Source: Lysobacter antibioticus
GTDB lineage: Bacteria; Pseudomonadota; Gammaproteobacteria; Xanthomonadales; Xanthomonadaceae
Assembly: GCF_001442535.1 (NCBI RefSeq)
Contig: NZ_CP013141.1
Span: 220,135 to 284,134 of the forward strand
Direction of reading: 5' to 3'
Length of the DNA: 64,000 nt
Shown here: in pieces, positions 27,916-37,021 of the stretch
Layout: every line of letters starts with the position of its first letter
How positions within the stretch are numbered: position 1 is the stretch's first letter
Program-made: the position numbers and the translations under genes
Notes under the pieces: generated by a model
The model's input: only the letters and a program-made list of their open reading frames with translations
Database searches by the model: none
What the model was told of the DNA's origin: nothing

Positions 27916-29349
27916 TCAGTCCACCAACTCGCGCATATAGCGCAGCAAACGTTCGAGCAGATCCGGGTCGTCGACCGCGGCCGGCTTCGTCGCCGGTTTG
28001 TACAGGCGGCGCAATTCCGGCAGCGGTTTCGCCAGCGTGCCGAAGTCGCGCATGATCCCGAGCGGCGCGTAGCCGGTGTAGCCGGGAAACACCGTGGCGA
28101 GATCGGTATTGCCCATCCGCCGCACCAGGATTTCCGACAGCACCTGGCGATGGTCGGTGGTCACCGGCACGTCGCCGAAATGCGGCGACAGGATTTCCGG
28201 GTCGAGCCCGGACCAGGTGCCGTAGAAACGCCGGCCGTTGACCGGGCCGCCGAGCACCAGCACCGGGTTGCCGTAGCCGTGGTCGGTGCCGCCGTTGGCG
28301 TTGGCGCGCACGCGGCGGCCGAATTCGGACTGCACCACCACCGTCACGCGCGAGGCGTGTCCGCTCGCATCCAGCGCGGCATAGAACGCCGACAAGGCCT
28401 GCGAGAGTTCGGCGATCTTGTTCTGGTAGTAGTGATAGCCGCTGCCGGCCGTGCCCTGGCCGTCGTGGGTGTCCCAGCCGCCGAGGTCGAGGGTGGCGTA
28501 ATGCAGGCCCAGGTCGAACTGGATCGACTGGGCGATGGTCCACAGTTGTTGCGCGAAGCTATTACTCGGCCAGCCCGCCGGCGGCGCGCTGTAGGACTGA
28601 CGCGCTATCACCTGCAAGGCGCGATCGGCGCGTTGGCCGCCGAGTTCGAGCGCGGTCGTTCCGGCCCACAGGCTGGCCAGGGTTTCGTTGACGCCGCGGA
28701 AACCCACCGGCGAATCGGGCCGCGCCGTCTGCCACGACCATGCGCCGGCGTTGAGGGCGAAATCGCCGGGGCTGGCCATGGTCAGCGCCTGCACCGAGGC
28801 GAGCAATCCGGCCGGTTGCCGCGAAGCGACGCCGAGCGCCGGCAGTTTTTCCGCGCCGCTCAGGTTCGGCTGGGTGTTCATCGCGCGGGTCAGCCAGCCG
28901 CTGCCGATGCCTTGTTGCCCGGGCGTGCCCAGGTCGATGTAGAGCTGCGCGTCGAAATGGCTGCGGGTCACGCTGGTGGCGAGTCCGCAGCCATGCACGA
29001 TGGCCAGATGCCCGGCGTTCCACAGATCGCGCAGGCCGCTTGCCGAGGGGTGCAGGCCGAAGCCGGTGGCGGCGCCGGTGCCGAGCGTCAACGGCAAGGC
29101 GCCGTAAGTGCCGGTCGCGGCGATCGACAGATTCGGTCGCGCCTGCTCGTAGAAACTGCGGTCGTTGCCGCTGATCGGCACGACCAGGTTGAGGCCGTCC
29201 AGGCCGCCGCGCAGGAACAGGTGCACGACGGTGTCGTGGCCATTGGCGGCGGCGAAAGCGGGGTTGGCGAACAGCAGGGCGGGGCTGCCCACCGCACCGG
29301 CGGTGACGGCGGCAGTGCCTTTGAGAAACTCGCGTCGGGTCAGCGTCAT
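27916..29349 (-). CDS. DUF1501 protein with Tat signal
   Basis: 477 residues. The N terminus MTLTRREFLKGTAAVTAGAV is a textbook twin-arginine signal (Arg5-Arg6), so the protein is exported folded, probably with a cofactor or metal. DUF1501 proteins have an alkaline-phosphatase/sulfatase-like fold; seen here are HLFLRGGLDGLNLVVP near the start, DLGGWDTHDGQG in the middle and FGRRVRANANGGTDHGYGNP near residue 320, rich in Asp/His that could bind metals. The biochemical role is unknown. It follows a DUF1800 gene by 12 bases, the usual pairing of these two families. Confidence 0.88.
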   Translation of the reverse strand: MTLTRREFLKGTAAVTAGAVGSPALLFANPAFAAANGHDTVVHLFLRGGLDGLNLVVPISGNDRSFYEQARPNLSIAATGTYGALPLTLGTGAATGFGLHPSASGLRDLWNAGHLAIVHGCGLATSVTRSHFDAQLYIDLGTPGQQGIGSGWLTRAMNTQPNLSGAEKLPALGVASRQPAGLLASVQALTMASPGDFALNAGAWSWQTARPDSPVGFRGVNETLASLWAGTTALELGGQRADRALQVIARQSYSAPPAGWPSNSFAQQLWTIAQSIQFDLGLHYATLDLGGWDTHDGQGTAGSGYHYYQNKIAELSQALSAFYAALDASGHASRVTVVVQSEFGRRVRANANGGTDHGYGNPVLVLGGPVNGRRFYGTWSGLDPEILSPHFGDVPVTTDHRQVLSEILVRRMGNTDLATVFPGYTGYAPLGIMRDFGTLAKPLPELRRLYKPATKPAAVDDPDLLERLLRYMRELVD

Positions 29350-29361
29350 GTCGGCGGCCTG

Positions 29362-31119
29362 CTAGCGGCTGAGGAATTCGGGCGACATCAGGATCAGCGA
29401 CACCATGCTGCGCAATCGGTCCTGGTTGTAGTGGCGCTTGAGGTCGCTCGCGGCCCAGGTGTTGGTGTCGGTGACCACGTAGTTCAGCGGGTCGCCGTTC
29501 TGGGCCATGAAGGCGATCAAGGTCTGGCGCCGCGCCGCGGTCGGCAGATAGCCGAGGATGCGCTTGCACCAGAAATCGACCAGCTTGGTCGGCGTCCACG
29601 ACGGCACCTTGCTGCGCGTGGTGGCGAGGATCGGCGCCATCGGTACGCCGCCGTCCTGGGTCTCGGTGATCCAGTTGAGGATCTTCCAGGTCATCGCATA
29701 ACTGCCCGAACCCGACCACGCGGCCTGGGTGTCGGGATAGCCGTTCGGCGCCGGCCATTCGTAGGGCGCGTGGCCGGTGAAGCCCATGCGCCAGGCGAAC
29801 TCGTCGCTTTTCGGCGTGCCGACCGCAATCGTCCAGTCGCTGCCGAGCGTGCGCATCGCCGCGGCCACCGCTTCGAACGGGCGCCGCGACTTCATGCCCC
29901 AGGCTTGCGCGAACGCGCTCGACAAGACGATGTGGCGCACCGTCAGCGCGATCTGGTCGGGGCTGCGCCAGTTCTGGCGGAAGATCGCCGCGGCGCTGGT
30001 CACCAGGGTGGGGCTGGGCGTGTCGCTGACGAAACGGCGGATGAGTTTCTTGCAGATGAAGCGGGCCACGCCGGGGTGGCTGGCGAGGCGGTCGAGCACG
30101 TCGCGCCCGTCCTTCAGCGCCGGCTGCTCGGGATAGAGCATGCGGCCGAGCAGGAACTTCGGGCCGGCGTCGTGCCAGGCCTGGCGATAGACGAAGCTGC
30201 CGTCGTTCTCGGTCGGGTACTGCCAATGGCCGTTCTTGATCGACCAGCCGGTGAAGGCGGACGCGGTTTCGTAGACGTCGATGTCGGTGTAGCCGGCCGG
30301 GTAGGTCGGGTCTTCGGCATCGGGCGGAACCTGGAACGGGTCCATGAAACCCAGGTAATGCTCGGCGCCCAGCGTATGCAGTTCCAGCAATTCGCGGGCG
30401 AAGTTTTCGTTCGGGCCGGCGCGGGTGTTGGAGGCGTTGTCGAGGTAATAAAGCATCGAGGTGCTCTTGGCGACTTCCTCGAGCATCGCGCGGAAATTGC
30501 CGAACGCATGCGGGCGCAGCACGTCGCGCTGGTAGTGCACGTAGACCGGGCCGGCGTCGTAGTCGCTGGCGGTGACGTTGAAATGGTCGTGCCAGAAATT
30601 GACCATGACCTCGCGCAACTGGCGCTTGGAATGCACCGCGCGCACGAGAGCGGCGCGCTGTGCTTCCCAGGCCGGGCGCATGCGCACTTCGTAGGCCGGG
30701 TTCGGCTTGACGTGGTCGGCCCACAACTGGGTCAGCGATTTGCCCAGGGTGGTGTAGCCGGCGTTGAGCAAGCGGGTCTCGACCGCGCTGTCGTCGATGT
30801 TGGCCCAGTCCAGTTGCCAGTCGACGTAGTTCGCCAGCCGCTGCGTGTCGGTAGTGCCGAGCGCATTGAACTCGCTGATCGATTGCGCGGTGGCGCCGTA
30901 GCTGAGGCTGGCGAGCGCGCGCACCACGAACGGCGGACGCGGCAGGTCGAGCGGCGAGACCAGCATCGGCGCGGCCTGCACGTCGGGCGCGGCGCTCCGC
31001 GTGGCGTCGAGTTTGGCGCGCGCGGCTTTCGACGGCGTGCTGCGTCCGAGCGTGCCGTACCGATCCTGCAGTCGAGTGCGGATCGCGGCCTGTTCGGAGG
31101 CGGATATCGAGCGGGTCAT
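29362..31119 (-). CDS. DUF1800 protein, partner of the DUF1501 gene
   Basis: 585 residues, DUF1800 family. Typical segments are RALASLSYGATAQSISEFNALG near residue 65, LREVMVNFWHDHFNV near 170, YLDNASNTRAGPNENFARELLELHTLG near 220, YTDIDVYETASAFTGWSI, and FICKKLIRRFVSDTPSP. The function is unknown; DUF1800/DUF1501 pairs are widespread in Xanthomonadaceae and Planctomycetes. Start at 31119 has AGGAG 8 bases upstream; the frame extends further but without a better start. No obvious signal peptide is seen, so the partner's Tat signal may carry both (inference). It is divergent from a TonB receptor. Confidence 0.88.
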   Translation of the reverse strand: MTRSISASEQAAIRTRLQDRYGTLGRSTPSKAARAKLDATRSAAPDVQAAPMLVSPLDLPRPPFVVRALASLSYGATAQSISEFNALGTTDTQRLANYVDWQLDWANIDDSAVETRLLNAGYTTLGKSLTQLWADHVKPNPAYEVRMRPAWEAQRAALVRAVHSKRQLREVMVNFWHDHFNVTASDYDAGPVYVHYQRDVLRPHAFGNFRAMLEEVAKSTSMLYYLDNASNTRAGPNENFARELLELHTLGAEHYLGFMDPFQVPPDAEDPTYPAGYTDIDVYETASAFTGWSIKNGHWQYPTENDGSFVYRQAWHDAGPKFLLGRMLYPEQPALKDGRDVLDRLASHPGVARFICKKLIRRFVSDTPSPTLVTSAAAIFRQNWRSPDQIALTVRHIVLSSAFAQAWGMKSRRPFEAVAAAMRTLGSDWTIAVGTPKSDEFAWRMGFTGHAPYEWPAPNGYPDTQAAWSGSGSYAMTWKILNWITETQDGGVPMAPILATTRSKVPSWTPTKLVDFWCKRILGYLPTAARRQTLIAFMAQNGDPLNYVVTDTNTWAASDLKRHYNQDRLRSMVSLILMSPEFLSR

Positions 31120-31601
31120 CGGCGCGCTCCTGTCATCGGTCGTTGCGGGGAGCGCGAGCTTATGCCGGCGGGCAAGCCGCAAAGTCCCGGTTGCGTCACA
31201 GATCATTCCGCCGTGGGATGCGCTGCGTCACTGTTCGAATGCGCACCGGTGAAGGCGAATTCACCCCGATGGCGCAGTTATCGCCACGAACGTGCGCGAG
31301 GTCACTCAGATAACGAGTACGAGTCGCATCGCGTTGCGTGCGGATTTGCCGATTCTGTCGATTTGCCGACGCCACGTTCACGAGCGGCTCGCATCGGCTT
31401 CGTGCGCGGGCGCACATCGCCGTTTCGACGCGCTCGGCAGGCTGTGCGGCGCAAAGCAAATTCCCGGTCGCCATATGCAGATGCAGCGCCTTCATTTCTG
31501 TGTGTGCTGCATAGCAACAAAGATGAATCGAACGCCAGTCGCCAGTGTCCGGGGATCGCAACACCCGGCGGCCTGGCCCACCCCTCTGCCAAGGATTCCC
31601 C
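31120..31601. other. divergent promoter region, DUF1800 / TonB receptor
   Basis: About 480 bases with no supported gene. It contains the start signals of two divergent units. G/C content falls towards the TonB receptor (about 31480-31530). No clear operator or promoter pair could be assigned by eye. Confidence 0.4.
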
Positions 31602-34343
31602 ATGCACGCTGTCCTGCGGCTGCAACGCCGTCCGCTTTCCGTCGTTCTCGCCCTGGCGTTGCCGATGATGGCCGCCTCCGCCGCCCAAGCCGCGGAGGCA
31701 CCGCCCGCCGACCAGGCCGCGACCAACCTCGAACAGGTCGTGGTGACCGGTTCGCGTATTCCGCGTGCGACCCTGGAAGGGCCGTCGCCGGTGACGATCA
31801 TCAGCAAGGAGGAAATCGACGCGCAGGGTTATCGCAGCGCCTTCGATGCGATCAGCGCGCTGACCCAGAACACCGGCTCGGTGCAAGGCGAGGATTTCGG
31901 CAATACCTTCACGCCGGCGGCCAACACCATCAACCTGCGCGGCTTCGGCCCCAACCACACCCTGGTGCTGGTCAACGGCCGGCGCCTGGTCGACTACCCG
32001 TTGGCCTATGAGGGCTCGGTCAACGTCGTCAACCTCGCCAACATCCCGACCGCGCTGATCAAGCGCATCGAAGTGCTGGCCGGCGGCGCCTCGGCGATCT
32101 ACGGCTCGGACGCGGTCGCCGGCGTGGTCAACATCATCCTCAAGGACAAATTCGAAGGCACCGAAGTCAACGTGCGCGTCGGCGGCACCGAGCAGGGCGG
32201 CGGCCAGAACCAGCGCCTGCAGGTGGTCAGCGGCTGGTCGGGCGACAAGTTCGACGCGGTGTTCGGCATCGAACTGCTGCATCGCCAGGCGATCTGGGGC
32301 GACCAGCGCGACTTCATGGACTCTTTGCTCGACCAACCCTCGGGCACGGCCTTGTTGCCGACCCAGGTGGCCTACCGGCGCAACGCCCAAAGCAACGGCT
32401 TCATCGACCCCGGTGCGGCCTGCGATGCGGTGTCGGGGCTGTATCACGACTCGGTGCAGCGCACGCGCAATCCGCGCCAAGGCTGGTACTGCGGCAGCAA
32501 CGAGGCCTCGCCGGCGTTCTGGACCGTGCAGACCCAGAAGAAGAACGCCGATGCCTACGGCTCGCTGAAGTGGCGCTTGAGCGATCGCACCGAGGTGTTC
32601 GCCGACCTGCAGCTGGGCATCTCCAGCATCGAGAACAACACCCGCGCGCCGAGCTGGACCTCGGACAACAACTATTTCTACAACCAGGCCAGCGGCCTCA
32701 ACGAAATCTGGTACCGCCGCATCGCCCCGGAAGAAATCGGTTCGGCGCACGCCAACAATAATCGCTTCCTCGAACGCTCCTGGGCGTTCACCACCGGCCT
32801 GCGCGGCAGCTTCGGCGAATCGGGCTGGGACTATGAAGTCGCCTACAATCGCGGCCGCTACGAGAACCGCACCAAGCGCCGCCAGTTCCTCAGCGGCATC
32901 AACGAGTTCTACCTCGGCCCGCGCCTGGGCACGCGCAACGGCATCGGCGTGTACAACCCCGATCCCTCGCGTCTGTACCAACCGCTGACGCCGGCCGATT
33001 ACCAACGCCTGACCGGCTTCTACGAGAGCGAGAACGCGGCCTGGATCCAGAACCTCAGCTTCACCGTCAACGGCGACCTGTTCGAGCTGCCGGCCGGCAC
33101 GGTCGGTTTCGCCGGCGTGCTCGAAGCCGGCAACCAGGGCTACAGCAACCGTCCCGATGCGCGCCTGGGCAACGGCACGTTCTGGAACACCAGCTCGGGC
33201 ACGCGCGCCGAAGGCGAGCGCGACCGCTACGCGATCGGCGCCGAGATCAACGTGCCGATCTTCAGCAGCCTGACCGCCTCGGCGGCGGCGCGCTACGACG
33301 AGTTCCGCTTCGCCGGGCGCAAATCCGGCAAGGGCACCTGGAACGTTGGCCTGGAGTACCGCCCCTTCGACAGCCTGCTGTTGCGCGGTAGCGCTTCGAC
33401 CAGTTTCCGCGCGCCGGACATGAACTACATCTTCGCCGCGGAAACGCGCGGCTATAACCCGGGCATGACCGACTACTGGCGCTGCCGCACCGCCGGCCAG
33501 CCTTACGACGATTGCGATTACTCGGGGCTGGCGATCGATTACACCAGCGCCGGCAACCGCGACCTGAAGCCGGAAAGCGGCAAATCCTACGGTTTCGGCC
33601 TGGTCTGGTCGCCGTCGGAACGCTTCGACGTGTCGCTGGACTACTACAGCATCCGCCTCGAAGACGAAGTTACCAACCTCAGCAGCAGCCGCATCCTGCG
33701 CGAGGAGGCCGACTGCCGCCTCGGCGCGACCGTCGGCGGCGAGAGCCGCGACATCAACTCGCCGCTGTGCCAGAACGCGCTGAGCCGTGTGCTGCGCAAC
33801 CCGGCCGATGCCGCGGTGCAGCCGAACCAGGTCCGCCGCGTGCTGATCAATGCGATCAACGCCGCGTCGGAACGCACCGACGGCATCGACCTGAAGAGCA
33901 ACTTCCGTTGGAGCGCCGGCCGCTACGGCGACTTCAGCAGCCGCCTGGGCTACACCCTGGTGCTCAAGCACGACTACCAGCAGTTCTCCGACGACGAGAA
34001 GACCGACCGCCGCGACTCGCTCGAGGCGACCGACTGGCGCAGCAAGGTCAATGCCGGCGTGACCTGGAACATCGGCCCCTGGACCTCGAACCTGGTCGCC
34101 CTGCGTTACGGCAGCCTGCCCAACAGCGACGGCAGCGGCCGCATCGCGCCGTACACGCGCTACAACGGCAGCGTTTCGTATCGCTTCAACGAGCGCGGTT
34201 CGGTCGCCTTCATCGTCAACAACCTGCGCGACTCCAAGCCGCCGGCGGATCGCAGCGGCGGCGGCTGGCCGTTCTATCCGGTCGGCAACTACGACCCCTA
34301 CGGCCGTCAGTTCTGGCTGGAGCTCGATTACCGCTTCCGCTGA
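31602..34343 (+). CDS. TonB-dependent outer-membrane receptor
   Basis: 913 residues. A signal peptide (RRPLSVVLALALPMMAASAAQAA) is followed by a TonB-box-like stretch (NLEQVVVTGSRIP), a plug domain with VTIISKEEID, INLRGFGPNHTLVLVNGRR and RIEVLAGGASAIYGSDAVAGV, and a long 22-strand beta-barrel (from about residue 220). It belongs to the large oligosaccharide/peptide-type TBDR group judged by NTxNLRG-GxxxTLVLxNGRR motifs; the ligand is unknown. It ends in DYRFR rather than the usual aromatic final residue. ATG at 31602 has AAGGA upstream. A strong terminator follows. Confidence 0.93.
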   Translation: MHAVLRLQRRPLSVVLALALPMMAASAAQAAEAPPADQAATNLEQVVVTGSRIPRATLEGPSPVTIISKEEIDAQGYRSAFDAISALTQNTGSVQGEDFGNTFTPAANTINLRGFGPNHTLVLVNGRRLVDYPLAYEGSVNVVNLANIPTALIKRIEVLAGGASAIYGSDAVAGVVNIILKDKFEGTEVNVRVGGTEQGGGQNQRLQVVSGWSGDKFDAVFGIELLHRQAIWGDQRDFMDSLLDQPSGTALLPTQVAYRRNAQSNGFIDPGAACDAVSGLYHDSVQRTRNPRQGWYCGSNEASPAFWTVQTQKKNADAYGSLKWRLSDRTEVFADLQLGISSIENNTRAPSWTSDNNYFYNQASGLNEIWYRRIAPEEIGSAHANNNRFLERSWAFTTGLRGSFGESGWDYEVAYNRGRYENRTKRRQFLSGINEFYLGPRLGTRNGIGVYNPDPSRLYQPLTPADYQRLTGFYESENAAWIQNLSFTVNGDLFELPAGTVGFAGVLEAGNQGYSNRPDARLGNGTFWNTSSGTRAEGERDRYAIGAEINVPIFSSLTASAAARYDEFRFAGRKSGKGTWNVGLEYRPFDSLLLRGSASTSFRAPDMNYIFAAETRGYNPGMTDYWRCRTAGQPYDDCDYSGLAIDYTSAGNRDLKPESGKSYGFGLVWSPSERFDVSLDYYSIRLEDEVTNLSSSRILREEADCRLGATVGGESRDINSPLCQNALSRVLRNPADAAVQPNQVRRVLINAINAASERTDGIDLKSNFRWSAGRYGDFSSRLGYTLVLKHDYQQFSDDEKTDRRDSLEATDWRSKVNAGVTWNIGPWTSNLVALRYGSLPNSDGSGRIAPYTRYNGSVSYRFNERGSVAFIVNNLRDSKPPADRSGGGWPFYPVGNYDPYGRQFWLELDYRFR

Positions 34344-34380
34344 GGATGCGGCGCAGGCGCGAGTCCTGTATCGACAAAGA

Positions 34381-34409
34381 GAAAGCGGGCCTCGGCCCGC
34401 TTTCTTTTA
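34381..34409 (+). terminator. terminator of the TonB receptor gene
   Basis: GAAAGCGGGC (34381-34390) pairs with GCCCGCTTTC (34395-34404) around CTCG, followed by TTTTAT. Confidence 0.92.
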
Positions 34410-34435
34410 TCTGACGGACGTGGCCGAGCCTGCGC

Positions 34436-34870
34436 TCAGAACGGCCCGTTGATCGCCAGCGAGCGGCTCAGCGTCTTGGCTTCGCCGGTGGCCAGGTTGG
34501 TGTAGGTCACGTTGATGATGTCGGAGATGGCCATGCCGCCGCGGTATTGCTGGCTGCAGCTCGAAGTGGTGCAGGGCAGCACCAGGCCCAGCTCGGTGGT
34601 CCAGACATAGCTGTAGCTGCCGGCCGGCAGATTGCGGATCTCGAACGCGGCGGTGTAGCTGCTGGCCGGATAGAACGAGGTGCAGCGGCCGAAGTTGCCC
34701 ACCGGCGGCTGGTCGTTGGGGCTGACGAAGCAATACAACACCGGCCCGGTGATGGCTTGGGGTGCGGTCTGCTGCGCGGCCGCCGGCGCGAATGCGGAGG
34801 CGGCGACCGCGGCGGCGATGAGAGCGCTGCCGAACAGGGTGTTCATGAGAGCCAATCCCTTTGATTTCAT
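34436..34870 (-). CDS. small exported protein of unknown function
   Basis: 144 residues. A signal peptide (MNTLFGSALIAAAVAASAFA then PAAAQ) is followed by a small beta-rich domain with two Cys pairs (VLYCF, GRCTSF, LPCTTSSCSQ) and the repeated pattern of a short secreted immunoglobulin- or fibronectin-like fold (AAFEIRNLPAGSYSYVWTTE). I do not recognise a family. Two starts are possible: 34870 (MKSKG) and 34845 (MNTLF); the first has GGA upstream. It is divergent from the RegB-like kinase gene and convergent with the TonB receptor. Confidence 0.7.
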   Translation of the reverse strand: MKSKGLALMNTLFGSALIAAAVAASAFAPAAAQQTAPQAITGPVLYCFVSPNDQPPVGNFGRCTSFYPASSYTAAFEIRNLPAGSYSYVWTTELGLVLPCTTSSCSQQYRGGMAISDIINVTYTNLATGEAKTLSRSLAINGPF

Positions 34871-34996
34871 GAGGTCCGTTCCTGAGGTGGCCAGACGATT
34901 CTGGCCAGGCCGAGAATAACGTGCGGATTTCGGCTGGAGCTGCGGGCTGTCGGAACTGACAGGGCCGTCACGAGTCCCCGCCGCGGCTGCGACCAG

Positions 34997-36283
34997 ATGA
35001 CGCAGGCCGGGTCGGCCCGCGGGCGCATTCGCGCCGATGCGATAATCCTGGCTCCCGCCCCGTGGACACCGCCTTTGCTGCACCTGCTGATCTACCTGCG
35101 ATACATGGCGGTGGCCGGGCAGATGCTCACGGTCGCCTATGTCGTCGAGCGTCTGAATCTGCCGATTCCGGCCCGGCCCCTGTTGGCGATTTCGGCCGGG
35201 CTGCTGGCCTTCAACGTGATCAGTCATGTCTGGTGGCTGCGCCATCGCAACGCCGGCGCGCGCGCCTTGATCCTGCAGTTGCTGGTCGATCTGCTGACCT
35301 TGACCGCCTTGCTGTATTTCTCCGGCGGCCCGGCCAACCCCTTCGTGTCGCTGTACCTGGTGCCGGTGGCGGTGGCGGCGATCGGCCTGGAAATCGCGCC
35401 GATGCTCGGCCTGACCGTGTTGACCGCGGCGCTCTACACCTGGTTGCTGCAACACCACGTGCCGCTGCCGCACGTGCACGGCGGCGATTTCGAGCTGCAC
35501 GTGACCGGCATGTGGGTTAATTTCCTGCTCTCGGCGGTGATCATGGGCGTGGTGCTGAGCCGCTTCATGGCCATCGTGCGCGACCAGCGCCGCCGATTGT
35601 CGGAAGCGCGCGAACGCGCGATCCGGGACGAATCCTTGTCGGCGCTCGGCTCGCTCGCCGCCGGCACCGCGCACGAACTCAATACGCCGCTGGCGACGAT
35701 GAGCCTGTTGGTCGACGACTGGATCGCCAGCGACGCGCCGCCGGCGCGCGAGGACGTCGAGCTGCTGCGCGGCCAACTCGCGCATTGCCGCGATCATGTG
35801 CGCGCGCTGGCCGAGATGGCGCGTCGCGGTGCCGCCGGCGAGGCCACCGTCGAAGATGCCGACCGCTTCGTCCATGCCTGCGTCGACCGCTGGCGTTTGC
35901 TGCGCCCGAATGCGACCGCGGTGTTCCGCGGCGGCGCGGCCGATCGCGAGGTGCGCATCGACGCGGCCTTGCCGCAGGCGCTGATCAACCTGATCAACAA
36001 CGCCGCCGACGCCAATGCCGCGCGCGGCCGCGACGAGCCGGTCGAGGTCGCCACGCAGGTGCGCGAGGGCTGGTTGGTGGTGACCATCCTCGACCGCGGC
36101 GCCGGCCCCGCCGGCATCGCCGCGCGTCCGCGCCACGACAGCGAGGGGCCTGGGCTCGGCATCGGCCTGATGATTTCCAAGGCCAGCATTGAACGCAGCC
36201 GCGGCCGCGTGCGCCAGTTCGAACGCGAGGGCGGCGGCTGCGTCACCGAAGTCGATCTGCCGCTGACCGGGGCGCCGGCATGA
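34997..36283 (+). CDS. regB: RegB/PrrB-type redox sensor histidine kinase
   Basis: 428 residues. Six membrane helices fill about residues 25-190. The loop motif GGPANPF (110-116) matches the GGxxNPF quinone-binding motif of RegB. The H-box is AAGTAHELNTPLATM with phospho-accepting His226. Cys264, 38 residues later in QLAHCRDHV, lies where the redox-active Cys of Rhodobacter RegB is known (Cys265, His225). The ATPase domain has NLINNAADANA and GLGIGLMISKA. It senses the redox state of the quinone pool and controls respiration-type genes through the overlapping RegA gene (known for the family, inferred here). The ATG at 34997 is approximate; residues before the first helix are non-family. Confidence 0.88.
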   Translation: MTQAGSARGRIRADAIILAPAPWTPPLLHLLIYLRYMAVAGQMLTVAYVVERLNLPIPARPLLAISAGLLAFNVISHVWWLRHRNAGARALILQLLVDLLTLTALLYFSGGPANPFVSLYLVPVAVAAIGLEIAPMLGLTVLTAALYTWLLQHHVPLPHVHGGDFELHVTGMWVNFLLSAVIMGVVLSRFMAIVRDQRRRLSEARERAIRDESLSALGSLAAGTAHELNTPLATMSLLVDDWIASDAPPAREDVELLRGQLAHCRDHVRALAEMARRGAAGEATVEDADRFVHACVDRWRLLRPNATAVFRGGAADREVRIDAALPQALINLINNAADANAARGRDEPVEVATQVREGWLVVTILDRGAGPAGIAARPRHDSEGPGLGIGLMISKASIERSRGRVRQFEREGGGCVTEVDLPLTGAPA

Positions 36284-36822
36284 GTCTGCCCGCACGCATG
36301 CTGTTGATCGACGACGACCTGACCTTCTGCCAGGTGCTGGCGCGCTTGCTGCAGCGCCGTGGCGTCGAAGTGCAGGCACGCCACGATGCGGCGAGCGCGC
36401 TGGCGGCCCTGGACGAGTTCGCGCCCGAAGGCATCCTGCTCGACCTCAAGCTGGGTGCGGACAACGGCCTGCTGCTGATTCGCGACTTGCGCGAACGCTG
36501 TCCGCAGGCGCGCATCGTGCTCGCGACCGGCTATGCCAGCATCGCCACCGCGGTCGACGCGATGCGGCGCGGCGCCTGGAACTACCTGCCCAAGCCGTTC
36601 GATATCGAGGCATTGGCGCAGTCGTTCGAGTCGCCCGCGGCGGAAGCGCCGCCGCCGGATCCGCCGCTCGACCCGCCATCGCTGAGGCGCCAGGGCTGGG
36701 AGCACGTGCAACGCGTATTGGCAGAGTGCGGGGGCAATGTCTCCGCCGCCGCGCGCGTGCTCGGCGTCGACCGGCGGACCCTGCAGCGGCGCCTGGCCAA
36801 GCGGCCGGTGCGCGAGCGATAA
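36280..36822 (+). CDS. regA: RegA/PrrA-type response regulator
   Basis: 180 residues. The receiver domain has acidic residues in LLIDDDLTF, phospho-acceptor Asp55 in ILLDLKLG, and Lys105 in YLPKPFDIE. A proline-rich linker (about 120-140: EAPPPDPPLDPPS) leads to a Fis-type helix-turn-helix (VLAECGGNVSAAARVLGVDRR, about 147-167). This is the layout of RegA/PrrA/ActR. The start codon overlaps the kinase stop (ATGA), so the two are translationally coupled and form a RegBA pair. Likely targets are respiratory and redox genes. Confidence 0.92.
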   Translation: MSLPARMLLIDDDLTFCQVLARLLQRRGVEVQARHDAASALAALDEFAPEGILLDLKLGADNGLLLIRDLRERCPQARIVLATGYASIATAVDAMRRGAWNYLPKPFDIEALAQSFESPAAEAPPPDPPLDPPSLRRQGWEHVQRVLAECGGNVSAAARVLGVDRRTLQRRLAKRPVRER

Positions 36823-36842
36823 CCCCGCGGCTCTTGCTCCAA

Positions 36843-36868
36843 GGGTAGGAGCGGCGCGAGCCGCGACC
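36843..36868. repeat. dispersed GGGTAGGAGCGGCGC palindromic repeat
   Basis: GGGTAGGAGCGGCGCGAGCC followed by GCGACC. It differs by one base from the unit at 58982-59007. This repeat type is common between genes in xanthomonads. It lies between convergent genes. Confidence 0.8.
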
Positions 36869-36996
36869 GCCTATCCCGGGCGGCTGCGCCAGCCTGGTTT
36901 TGTCGAGAACGCTTCAGCCACGACCTCTTTCATCGCGTTGCGCCGGCTCTGCGGCGGCGCGGTCGCGGCTTGTGACCGCAGGAAATCCCCGTGGGA

Positions 36997-37021
36997 CGCC
37001 GCTCCTTCCCTTGGAGCGGCG
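36997..37021. terminator. hairpin between regA and the GH99-like gene
   Basis: CGCCGCTCC (36997-37005) pairs with GGAGCGGCG (37013-37021) around a 7-base loop. It abuts the stop codon of the reverse gene and could end transcripts from both sides; no strong T-run. Confidence 0.45.

Noticed and set aside
28150..31668. Long forward frame opposite DUF1501/DUF1800
   Set aside because: Both reverse-strand genes have full family matches, signals and start sites; the forward frame has none.
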